Of a stretch of 64,000 nucleotides of DNA, positions 33,263-44,109 are shown piece by piece; the stretch's first letter is position 1; every line of letters starts with the position of its first letter. The stretch is from contig CM060104.1 in NCBI GenBank assembly GCA_030522415.1, positions 23,890,825 through 23,954,824 on the forward strand. The letters run 5' to 3'. The notes under the pieces are model-generated. The model saw only the letters and a program-made list of their open reading frames with translations, did no database searches and had not been told where the DNA came from. The stretch comes from Channallabes apus (Eukaryota; Chordata; Actinopteri; Siluriformes; Clariidae). The translations under genes were made by a program, and so were the position numbers.

Positions 33263-34235
33263 AGAATAAACAATGTTGGGCTTTAGAACAGACGCTGTTG
33301 GGGGTTTATCAAACTGAGTGGTACACGGCTGTGTAAGGAATGTGTGTACATGTGGGGAAAGCCTAAAAGTTGCATGTCAATTCAAACCAGTGAACATGGT
33401 TTAACTTAGATGGAATTTGCTTAATTTATCAATAGAAATGTTCAGTGTATAGAGAAACTCCTTTGTAATGTTTACTCTGCTGCTTTACAAAAGAGTTCAT
33501 TGATGCATCTCTCACTGCTTTAGTATTCCTTAATGATGCAGATTTCAAATGAAATATGAACTGATGTCTGCATATGAAACCTCCCTGAATGGTTCATTCC
33601 AGTCCTTACAGAACCACAGACACTGAGCTGGGTGTTCTGAGCTTTTCAATAACTGGTTTAAGTACACTATATGGCCAAAAACATTTCAACACCTGACCAA
33701 TACATAGATGAGCTTACAGAATGTCCAATTCCAAATTTATTCCCTTGAGTTTGCTGTTACAAACACCCGGCTCAGTGTCTGGAGTTCTGTAAGGACTGGA
33801 ATGAACCATTCAGCTAGGTTTTCATGTTATAGGTGCCCTTCACGGTAATGCACACAGAGACATCATGTACAACTGTGTGCTTCTGACTTTGAGATAACAG
33901 TTTCTGGAAGAAACTCATATGGGTCTGATGGTCAGGGGTTCAAAAACATTTGGTCACACAGGAGCTGAACAAAAGAACACTTGTAACAGTACCAAAGATG
34001 AGCTCTGACCTGTTTGCTGGAAATTTCTGGCAGATGAATCCTCCAGGAATCAATGTAACCCCAAAAAAATGGGACAGAAAGAGACAAAGACAGAAAGCAT
34101 GTATTCATCTTCTTTAGGAACTTTATCCTGGTCAGGGTGGTTGATCTAAACCATATCCTGGGAACATTTGTCATCCTGGAGATATTTGTCCATTACATTT
34201 AACCAGCTGTAACCATTTCACTTTCTGGCTGTAAC
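33263..34235. other. Non-coding; contains a foldback repeat and a Tc1-like end
   Basis: Bases 33585-33636 and 33762-33813 are inverted repeats of about 52 bp with few mismatches. Between them lies cactatatggccaaaaac (33665), resembling the end of another Tc1-like family. No open frame of note. Confidence 0.6.
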
Positions 34236-34851
34236 GGTCCGTGCAGGCGCGGTGGATCCAAGCGCAGAGCGCGTATGGAAAACACCGCCGGTTATCCTGT
34301 GATTAACTACGCGTGGATAGTTTTATGAATGAAAGGAGGCGCGGTGCTACGACCCCCCTCGTAACACGTGGCGAGAGCTTAGATCAGAGCGTGCGGGAGT
34401 GAAGAGCCGGCGTGCGCTGAATGCAAGCCTGATCCGTGGGGAGTAATCGAGAGCATGAGCGTTCGTGGTTCAGAGCCGGGAATTCAATTACAGTCCGTGA
34501 TCCTGAATCATGGTCATGAAATGTGAGCGAGAGTCGATAACCGGAAATCCGAAAAGGCAGTAATCCAAAACGTGAGACGTGAGCGAGGTCCGCGAAACAG
34601 AGCATGGGTCGAGATCCAAAAGTCAAGGCAGAGAAGAACGCTGGAAAATTGGGCATGGAGGCACACAATAATCTGGCGAGGGGTGGTGGTTTTAGAAAGA
34701 GTTACAGTGGTGTGACAACCAGACTGCTCATTACCGTCGCACTCACCGCCGTGGAAAGTGGCAGCCGCCAAAATAAACCAGGAGCATTTCAAAATAATTC
34801 ATGAAATGACCGCCAGGTGGCGCAAATTGACATTTTCCGTCGTATCGGTTT
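34236..34851 (-). repeat. LTR-like dispersed repeat (intact relative of 3815-3926)
   Basis: The plus-strand left end is tgtaacggtccgtgc. The right part (34735-34851) is the inverted relative of 3815-3926 and lacks the SINE. The middle has many short gtgagcg/gagtcg-type repeats. It may be a solo LTR or a small non-autonomous element; no coding region is convincing. Confidence 0.45.
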
Positions 34852-34966
34852 TTAAATATATTCAGAGCTTAAGTCATAATAAAGTCAAAACTTTATGTTG
34901 TAGCGAAGTAATACTACTTATGATAATTTACACATCCAACAAACATGAAAAACTATAAATATAAAA

Positions 34967-37155
34967 AATGAGTTACAAAACATTGGTTTTATTTTGTTTA
35001 GACAGACTCTCTGTTTTTATCTGTTTAGTGTTATTATTAAAGAAAACAGCACAAACAACAGCACTAGGGCTTTAAAAAAAATTATTTTGACAATACTTAC
35101 AGTTGTTAGAGTTTAAGACATCAAGATTTAAATATAGAAATAACTAAAACAAATAGAGCAAACTTCCAGAATATATAATAAAAAAATAAATCAATAAAAA
35201 AGATGTATGCAGTATAATCGGGGCCTCTCATTAAATTATTTGCTCGCACTTCGTCTGGCACTGAACCAAAATATATTGTCTTACATTTGTGAATAAAATA
35301 TCATTGTTTTATTCAGAGATTTACAGTATTTGTGCAAAATAATAGTTATGCAATATAATTACAGGCTCTGGATTCGTTTTTCGTTTGCAGTATAAAACCA
35401 AAATACATCTTACTATTTTTGAGAGATTCGTCGTAAAAAAAAAAAACTGTTTTTTTTTCAGATATTTGTCTGTACAAAATAATATTTATGCAATATAATC
35501 ACGGACTCTTGATTCGTTATTCGTTTGCAATATAAACCAAAATACATTAACCATATAATATAAACCAAAATATAAACCAAAATATTTAATTTGCTGTATT
35601 AAATATTTATGCCGTCTCATCAAGGATCCAAAGATTGCGTTGTACTAAATAATATTTTTGCTGATTTTTTTCTGCGATTCAGTTGTACTGAATGATGTTT
35701 TACTGTATGTTTATATTAAAAAAATATGAGTTAGAAAACATTGGTTTTATTTTGTTTAGACAGACTCTGTTTTTATCTGTTTAGTGTTATTATTAAAGAA
35801 AACAGCACAAACAACAGCACTAGGGCTTTAAAAAAAATTATTTCGACAATACTTACAGTTGTTAGAGTTTAAGACATCAAGATTTAAATATAGAAATAAC
35901 TAAAACAAATAGAGCAAACTTCCAGAATATATAATAAAAAAATAAATAAATAAAAAAGATGTATGCAGTATAATCGGGGCCTCTCATTACATTATTTGCT
36001 CGCACTTCGTCTGGCACTGAACCAAAATATATTGTCTTACATTTGTGAATAAAATATCATTGTTTTATTCAGAGATTTACAGTATTTGTGCAAAAGAATA
36101 GTTATGCAATATAATTACAGGCTCTGGATTCGTTTTTCGTTTGCAGTATAAAACCTTTTATAAAAGCTTTTTATGTCCACCATTTAATAATGATTTAATT
36201 ATCAATAATTAAAGCTGCTCACATCGCACGCTTTCACTTTAAAAATGCAGTGTTTAATCAGCAAGTATATGTCGCCTCTCTTTATGATTGATAAATATTC
36301 TGACTGAAACAAATCTGCTCTTGTCGGATTGTTCATTTTTTATGAAAGAGGAGAGTAGAAGGGGAAAACTGAACGTGTGTACAAACAACAGCACAATGCA
36401 TGTGTGAATGGCTGAAATGTTAAGTCAGATGAACGCGCGCGCCGATATGAGAGATTAGATCTTTCAGCACGCCGATGTCAGTCACTAGCAAGGAGCATTT
36501 ACTGATCACATTTAAACAATTTATTCATACAGATGTACATGTTTTATAGGTTTGTTACTGAAGAACTGTGGCAGCGGGCACACCTAAAAATAAACGCAGG
36601 ATTATTTTTTTTATAGTTTTATATAAATAAAAAATGCTTTTTTATATAAATGTGGGCTACTGTTATCTACAGTACTTCATAATGTAATAATTTTTTTTCA
36701 TTAGTTTATATTAAAGCAGATATTTCTCTTTCTATAAGTATATATTTTTCACGTCTGTGAGGCGAGTATACACGGAGTTTGGGTTCATTTTCTGACGCGC
36801 TCAAGTTCACCGAAAACAATACAGAACCCCGTTTAGTGTAATTTATTTCATTTAATAAATCTACTACAAATTTAAAGAACACAAAATATAAGATGACACA
36901 AGACCCTGGATTCGTTTTTCGTTTGCAGTATAAAGCCAAAATACATCTTACTATTTTTGAGAGATTTGTTTAAAAAAAAATCTAAAAAAAAAAAATTATA
37001 AAAATTCAGATATTTGTCTGTACAAAATAATATTTATGCAATATAATCACAGGTTCTTGATTCGTTATTCGTTTGCAATATAAACCAAAATACATTAACC
37101 ATATAATATAAACCAAAATATAAACCAAAATATTTAATTTGCTGTATTAAATATT
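34967..37155. repeat. Tandem duplication of a 640-bp AT-rich block, second copy interrupted
   Basis: Block 34967-35609 is repeated as 35724-36156 plus 36912-37155. The copies share long identical runs (for example acagcactagggctttaaaa, and ctcgcacttcgtctggcact). The second copy is split by 36157-36911. No gene is seen. Confidence 0.85.
36157..36911. mobile_element. Dispersed repeat inserted in the duplicated block
   Basis: Bases 36165-36750 closely match 61070-61800 in the same orientation (gtccaccatttaataatgat; gatctttcagcacgccgatg). About 36779-36828 is the reverse complement of 2925-2976. The segment is flanked by a direct repeat of about 30 bp (ggattcgtttttcgtttgca, ending at 36156 and starting near 36909). 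No open frame; probably a non-autonomous element. Confidence 0.6.
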
Positions 37156-38982
37156 TACAGATGTCGCCCTTAAAACCCTGCGTGTTTTCCCGCGGTATGC
37201 CGCAATTTAGCGCGCGGCTTGCCGCGACTTGCCGGAGGCAACATTCGGGACAACATTGTTGTGCTTCACTGAATATCCGCCAGATGGCGCATAGAAGGAC
37301 TTTATCTAAAAGCCGGTGGTCCGGGAAAGTCAGTTTCCCTATGTTTCCCCGGTGGCGCGCAGATTCAAATCATGACGTCACTCGCTACCTAGCGCTGAGA
37401 AGGCGAACGAGGATTTTAACAGTTTTTCTCTCGTTTTAAAGTGTTTTTATGAACTTTTTGAATTAAACAAATAACCTATGCATAATAATCGAGTGTCTTT
37501 TCGCTTTTTTTTTTGTATATTTGAAGATAATTCATACGTTTTAAGCCGCTGCAAAAGGCTGGTTTGCTGGGCGAGTACTGACATCACGACTACTTTTATT
37601 ACACCTACATTTGTTTATTTGTATATGTATGTTATTAATATTAATTTTTTAGAGATTGTGTGTGCGTGCACGGAGAGTTTGTGTTGATAAGTGTATGTGG
37701 ATAAGTTGATAAGTGTATCAGAAAGCATTAAAATGTTCATTTGAATTAAAATGACACACACACGTCTGTATATACAGTATATCAATTACATATATATCAA
37801 TTTCATTAGTTCGTTCATTCTATTTGAAGCTTCGGATGTTTTTTTTTTTTTTTTGGTTTGGTTAGATTAGTTCTGAACTCGCTTCCGTGAAACTATCGCT
37901 AAAACAATGTACTGAGCTCTCCTGAGGATATAAAGCTTTATTATTGTGTTTGAATAAATATTCAGATCTACCACAGCAGGTAATAAACTATGGTGTGTCA
38001 TAACCGAAGCAAACACCACGATTATGCCTCGTTTCGTTCGACGGGAACGTGGTTCACTTGGCCGCGGTGTATTATAAACCTGTGGAATGTTTCACTGTTT
38101 ATGCTCACATAAGAGGAACAAAAGCGAGTGAAATGTGGAAATGATGTGTGGCAACTCAATGAGGACTAAACCAATGATTTCGGTAACTCCACTGAGTGTA
38201 ACATCTGCATAGTGACACTGAACATCTTCACTTTTCCGTTTACCTCTGAAAAAAAAGCTGTATTTTGTTTGTTTATATTTAGAGTTTTTATAACAGTAGA
38301 ACAAGTACCCGCGCGCACGCACACACATAGACACACACACACAGACACACACACTCCCCTGAGCCCTCGGGAAACATCCAATCACCGTCGGTATACAAAT
38401 GAGTCAAGACGCAGCCTAACGTGGTGTCGTGTCGGATTTCAGTGGTCACGGAGTGGGAAGACTTTGAAGAAGCTGCAGTGACAGTAAACAGCTGAACAAC
38501 TTCACTTTTCCGTTTACCTCTGAGGAAAAAAAGCTGTATTTTGTTTGTTTATATTTAGAATTTTTATAGTAGTATAAGAGAGAGTTATAGTTTGGTCTGT
38601 ATTGTAGTTCGCACCCTTGTAGAGAATAAATAAATGAATAACACCTTCATATCCCCTCTCAAGAGTGTCATAGTCCATTGTTAGTTTTAATGATCTGGCT
38701 GAAACTAATTATCACTACATAAGTATCCTAACACCATTGATCATGAGTCTCAGCTGAACCTAATTCTATACTTGTAACAGAAAATGTAGATGCAGATTCC
38801 AAATGTGTATTTATATAATAGATAGATACGCAGGGGCAAGAGAGGGCAGCGCACCCTTAAATGTCTGCACATGTTAATATATTCCTAAAATGTATATATT
38901 ACAAGTTGATAAACTGATATGCGGTAGCGGAAAAATCCGCTGAAAATAGGACAGGCTACAGCGCACGCGCACACACACACAT

Positions 38983-39015
<33 letters not shown>

Positions 39016-39154
39016 TACAGACACACCTCCCTTGAGCCCTGCGTCTGTCGGATTTCAGCGGTCACAGAAAGACTTTGAAGCAGTTTATATATGAATCTAA
39101 GCTTGAACTTATCAGCATTGTAAATATATAATACTTTTCAAAGAAAATCGCTAT
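37156..39154. other. Non-coding; CpG-rich patch and duplicated CA-bearing segments
   Basis: Bases 37156-37440 are CpG-rich (gccgcaatttagcgcgcggc) with a 92-codon open frame of no recognised type. Bases about 38216-38300 are repeated at about 38502-38580 (ttccgtttacctctga). The blocks 38310-38470 and 38960-39085 both hold a CA microsatellite, then gagccct, then gtcggatttcag, then gactttgaag. This looks like a repeated small unit. Confidence 0.5.
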
Positions 39155-39156
39155 TA

Positions 39157-40776
39157 CAGTGGTGTGAAAAATTATTTGCCCCCTTCCTGATTTCCTATTC
39201 TTTTGCATGTTTGTCACACTTAAATGTTTCTGCTCATCAAAAACCGTTAACTATTAGTCAAAGATAACATAATTGAACACAAAATGCAGTTTTTAAATGA
39301 AGGTTTATGTTATTAAGGGAGAAAAAAACCTCCAAATGTACATGGCCCTGTGTGAAAAAGTGATTGCCCCCCTTGTTAAAAAATAACTTAACTGTGGTTT
39401 ATCACACCTGAGTTCAATTTCTGTAGTCACCCCCAGGCCTGATTACTGCCACACCTGTTTCAATCAAGAAATCACTTAAATAGGAGCTACCTGACACAGA
39501 GAAGTAGACCAAAAGCACCTCAAAAGCTAGACATCATGCCAAGGTCCAAAGAAATTCAGGAACAAATGAGAACAAAAGTAATTGAGATCTATCAGTCTGG
39601 TAAAGGTTATAAAGCCATTTCTAAAGCTTTGGGACTCCAGCGAACCACAGTGAGAGCCATTATCCACAAATGGCAAAAACATGGAACAGTGGTGAACCTT
39701 CCCAGGAGTGGCCGGCCGACCAAAATTACCCCAAGAGCGCAGAGACAACTCATCCGAGAGGCCACAAAAGACCCCAGGACAACATCTAAAGAACTGCAGG
39801 CCTCACTTGCCTCAATTAAGGTCAGTGTTCACGACTCCACCATAAGAAAGAGACTGGGCAAAAACAGCCTGCATGGCAGATTTCCAAGGCGCAAACCACT
39901 TTTAAGCAAAAAGAACATTAAGGCTCGTCTCAATTTAGCTAAAAAACATCTCAATGATTGCCAAGACTTTTGGAAAAATACCTTGTGGACCGACGAGCCA
40001 AAAGTTGAACTTTTTGGAAGGTGCGTGTCCCGTTACATCTGGCGTAAAAGTAACACAGCATTTCAGAAAAAGAACATCATACCAACAGTAAAATATGGTG
40101 GTGGTAGTGTGATGGTCTGGGGTTGTTTTGCTGCTTCAGGACCCGGAAGGCTTGCTGTGATAGATGGAACCATGAATTCTACTGTCTACCAAAAAATCCT
40201 GAAGGAGAATGTCCGGCCATCTGTTCGTCAACTCAAGCTGAAGCGATCTTGGGTGCTGCAGCAGGACAATGACCCAAAACACACCAGCAAATCCACCTCT
40301 GAATGGCTGAAGAAAAACAAAATGAAGACTTTGGAGTGGCCTAGTCAAAGCCCTGATCTGAATCCTATTGAGATGTTGTGGCATGACCTTAAAAAGGCGG
40401 TTCAGGCTAGAAAAACCTCAAATAAAGCTGAATTACAACAATTCTGCAAAGATGAGTGGGCCAAAATTCCTCCAGAGCGCTGTAAAAGACTCGTTGCAAG
40501 TTATCACAAATGCTTGATTGCAGTTATTGCTGCTAAGGGCGGCCCAACCAGTTATTAGGTTCAGGGGGCAATTACTTTTTCACACAGGGCCATGTAGGTT
40601 TGGATTTTTTTTCTCCCTAAATAATAAAACCCCTCATTTAAAAACTGCATTTTGTGTTTACTTGTGTTATCTTTGACTAATAGTTAAATGTGTTTGATGA
40701 TCAGAAACATTTTGTGTGACAAACATGCAAAAGAATAAGAAATCAGGAGGGGGGCAAATAGTTTTTCACACCACTG
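39157..40776 (+). mobile_element. Tc1-type DNA transposon, copy B (structurally intact)
   Basis: The terminal inverted repeats begin cagtggtgtgaaaaa at 39157 and end at 40776. They are flanked by TA (39155-39156, 40777-40778). The length is 1620 bp. It contains one uninterrupted transposase gene and matches copy A (12925-14542) throughout. Confidence 0.95.
39536..40558 (+). CDS. Tc1 family transposase (DD34E), intact
   Basis: This is a 340-residue protein, the normal Tc1 length, from ATG 39536. Residues about 1-55 form the first helix-turn-helix of the paired-like domain (PRSKEIQEQMRTKVIEIYQS; GYKAISKALGLQRTTVRAI). A GRP-type AT-hook-like link follows (RSGRPTKI), then a second helix-turn-helix (about 65-115). 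The catalytic core has LWTDEPKVELFG (D1), LQQDNDPKHTSK (D2) and SPDLNPIEMLWHD (E) in DD34E spacing, plus the glycine-rich GGGSVMVWGCF. The enzyme cuts at the terminal repeats and inserts at TA in the nucleus. All catalytic residues are present, so activity is possible. It could also mobilise copy A. Confidence 0.95.
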   Translation: MPRSKEIQEQMRTKVIEIYQSGKGYKAISKALGLQRTTVRAIIHKWQKHGTVVNLPRSGRPTKITPRAQRQLIREATKDPRTTSKELQASLASIKVSVHDSTIRKRLGKNSLHGRFPRRKPLLSKKNIKARLNLAKKHLNDCQDFWKNTLWTDEPKVELFGRCVSRYIWRKSNTAFQKKNIIPTVKYGGGSVMVWGCFAASGPGRLAVIDGTMNSTVYQKILKENVRPSVRQLKLKRSWVLQQDNDPKHTSKSTSEWLKKNKMKTLEWPSQSPDLNPIEMLWHDLKKAVQARKTSNKAELQQFCKDEWAKIPPERCKRLVASYHKCLIAVIAAKGGPTSY

Positions 40777-41321
40777 TACTTTGACCCTGAAGTTTAGTTT
40801 AGCACACACAAAAAACAGAAAAGTCATTTCTGGTAAATCAACGGAATGTGTAGTTTATTTACAGTAATTCATTAAAAAATTAATATACATTGTACAGTAC
40901 ACGGTAAACACGGGAAAGATTACAAAATGAAAAAACAAACAGTGTCTACTTTATAAACAGCTTAGTATGTGCGTCGAGATGCTGAAATCCCTTGCATGTT
41001 TTTGCTTCCAAGTGGAGAGATATTTGACCGATAGCCTAGAACAAAAGATCTATAGGGGTGATCACAACCCCCTCCGACCGACCGTGCCATCAATCACTGA
41101 CCACCTCAGAAGTTCCCTCCAATGTATGGCTGCAATACTTGTTTTGCAAGTATTTTTAACACCATTCAAAGGCTTCAAAGGGGCAGTTATCGGCTATGAC
41201 ACGTTGAAGGAGAACTTAATAGTTCTCAAAAATAGTGTAAATGTCTGCAACAATCACTAACCATTAAAATGTTTTTTTTTTTTGTAATTAAACACGAAAA
41301 ATTTATTATATTTCCATATAT
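40777..41321. other. No gene recognised
   Basis: A 97-codon plus-strand frame (40967-41260) and scattered minus-strand frames are present, but none resembles a known family. It could be decayed coding sequence. Confidence 0.3.
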
Positions 41322-41324
41322 ACA

Positions 41325-41381
<57 letters not shown>
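41322..41381. repeat. (CA)n microsatellite
   Basis: A nearly pure CA run of about 60 bases abutting the candidate transposon end. Confidence 0.95.
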
Positions 41382-43490
41382 GGGCGTAGGTTTGCTACCT
41401 ATGACTTCAACTAATACCCCATCCCCATAATCCCCTTTTCCACCCACCAACCCCCAACCCCCTGCCCCATCCACCTACCAACCTCCCACCCCAACTATGT
41501 CCACTGAATACATGTTTTTCTTAATATGGTGCGAAATCACTTTACATTAATACTAGCAATGCTTCGATTTATATTAATCCACTCGAAATGCAATTCATTA
41601 AGTTAAATTAAGGAATAGTGTAAAGTTAAAGGAATGTTTCATAACTGACAAAAAGATAGTCTTTAATAAAATAAAAACTATTCTTTATTGAGCCCTAGTG
41701 CAAATGAAACATCTCAATCATCTGTATATATAAATAAAAGTAGATTACATCTAAACATGAACTACTAGGTAGAGTACCACACAACAGCTCAATGCCTATT
41801 GCTCCTATATGAAGGAGACAAAAACATGCCTTCGCCTCTCGTTAACAAAAATAAACTGCTGGCATATTTGTTTGACATCAATATTGTCCAGGCTGTTCTT
41901 TTTTTCTTCTGATAAACACTAAAGATGATATTTTGTAGAATGCTGAAAACCTGTAATCATTGATTTACATAGTATTTGTTTTTCCTGCTACGGAAGTCAA
42001 TGTTTAAAGCTTTTTTCCCCAATATCTTATTTTGTATTCAACAAAATAAAGAAAATCATTAAAGTTTGGAACCACTTAAGGAGTAAATAGTGAGTAAAGT
42101 TTTTTTGGGGGTGAACAATGGCTTTGACCCTAACTCTTCCCCTCTGACTGCACTAGGACCGGACAGCATTGCCACCTGATGAAATAGCGTGACAAAAAAG
42201 TGAAATGTCAGTTCAAAACTTTTGCCAAAAACACTAATGAATCACTTACATCCTCAGCCTATCACTCCTCATAATGCTAAATATTAGTATAATCAACATG
42301 TATAATACACGCACACATATTATATGTTATATACTGTATAATCAACATTCAGATTGACCTCCTGTGAACTCGCCTCTTCACCTGAACTACAACATGGCTG
42401 ATCTGCTTCTGTCCCCTAATTGAAAAACATTGAGGGATTCCTTATGAGCATGGACAGAGAATGCCTCAGCCTATTATTGGTAACAATGTTAAATCTCAGG
42501 ACAACTACAGTGGCTTGCAAAAGTATTCGCCCCTCGTGAACTTTTCCACATTTTGTCACATTACAGCCACAAACATGAATCAATTTTATTGGAATTCCAC
42601 GTGAAAGACCAATACAAAGTGGTGTACACGCGAGAAGTGGAACGAAAATCATACATGATTTCAAACATTTTTTTTTTTTACAAATAAATAACTGAAAAGT
42701 GGGGTGTGTGTAATTATTCAGCCCCCTTTGGTCTGAGTGCAGTCAGTTGGCCATAGACATTGCCTGATGAGTGCTAATGACTAGAGAGCACCTGTGTGTA
42801 ATCTACACTCTCTCCATCGCTGTCTGATATACAGCACAGGTGTTTAGGTTCTGTTACCTAACAAAACAGGATAAACACATGCCATTTAAACAGCAATCAT
42901 TTTATTTCACTTTTTCTGAGTCTTAGTGTGCAAACCTCGAATCAAATCATTAATGTTCGCCAAGTAAGTGAATGCATTTTAAAAACTATTTTTCTGAAGT
43001 GGATTGTCTATTGGTGTCAACAAAATTCTAGCCATATGGCAATATTAGTATATTAGTTTATCGATTTCTTTCACAATACTGATTTCTGACAAACAGTCAC
43101 TAGATTAGGAGACTGACAGGGATCATATTTATACTTTTACATTTAGCTGTTTAATCTGCTGTTAGTTTTACGTCCGTATTCACAGACTATATCCTGGCCT
43201 GCTGTACTGAATGTGAGTCCACTGCATTTGGCGCTGCTTGTGTCTGAACGCAGCCAATCGTCTATCACATGATGGCAGGGAAAGGCACAGCCAATCAAAA
43301 TGTTCATATGTGTTTTGGGGGCGGGAGGACTCAAGGAGAGAACGTGATTTATCCCTTTCTGCGTGTCTAGGTTAATGTTGACAGAACGATTTAAAAAAAA
43401 GTGGATTAAATTATTGGTGGGGACATTTCAATGGTCGGAGGATATTGGTGGGGACACATCCCCTCCGTCCACCCTAAATCTACGCCCCTG
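41382..43490. mobile_element. Candidate non-autonomous DNA transposon with AGGGGCGTAGATTT-type ends
   Basis: The left end reads agggcgtaggtttg and the right end is the complement of aggggcgtagattt, an imperfect inverted repeat of about 14 bp. Inside are a Tc1-like fragment (42512) and, near 41990-42110, a decayed common fish repeat (tcaacaaaataaag..gttt..gggtgaacaatgg). Clear target duplications are not visible because of the CA and TA runs at the edges. No transposase. Confidence 0.35.
42512..42850 (+). mobile_element. Tc1/mariner-like transposon end, truncated
   Basis: The sequence from cagtggcttgcaaaagtatt through ttccacattttgtcacatta to gtgcagtcagttggcc is the 5' end and leader of a well-known fish Tc1-type family, different from copies A-C. 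It stops before any transposase. Confidence 0.7.
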
Positions 43491-43634
43491 TATATATATA
43501 ATTTAAAACTATTTATTCATTTGTCTTTTATTTACTTACTTACTAGCGAATGCTTTTTTAGGGCTCTAAAAACTACGGCAGTATGAATGACAATGGAATA
43601 GGACGTGTGAGTTGCACCGGTCACACACACACAC

Positions 43635-44109
43635 TGTCACGTTTCACTACTGATCTGTGTCTGTGTCGGCCGTGTTTGCGAGGCATGATCGCAGAGGCGA
43701 GCTGACGGTTAACAAAGTCCTTTTATTTTTTAATTCCAAACAAAACATAAAACAAAAACACTCCAACACAAACTAAACTTTCTGTAACGGTTTCTGAACT
43801 AAACTTTTCTGCCAGGCTATTTATAGAACTAAACATAGGCAAACAAATTAACTTCCCTCGGACAAAAACACTCCAACACAAACTAAACTTTCAGTAACGG
43901 TTTCTGAACTAAACTTTTCTGCCAGGCTATTTATAGAACTAAACATAGGCAAACAAATTAACTTCCCTCGGTTCAGGTGAGCTTCTACGTCACCTGACCG
44001 AGGTGCACACTGGGAAATGAAGTATAACTGAACGAAAAACAAACTACAACTCAAAAAACAACACAACTATAAATGGCGCTCTGGCGCCATCTAGGGGTTA
44101 ACCGTTACA
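43635..44109 (-). repeat. 3' LTR of the decapeptide element, with a 110-bp internal duplication
   Basis: The 110-bp unit 43752-43861 is repeated as 43862-43971 with very few changes; the other LTR has it once. Apart from this the two LTRs are nearly identical. A TATA-type sequence (ctataaatag, coding strand) occurs in each unit. Confidence 0.9.

Noticed and set aside
37161..37439. First exon of a host gene in the CpG-rich patch
   Set aside because: The 92-codon frame has no recognised motif and no clear donor site; CpG content alone is not enough.
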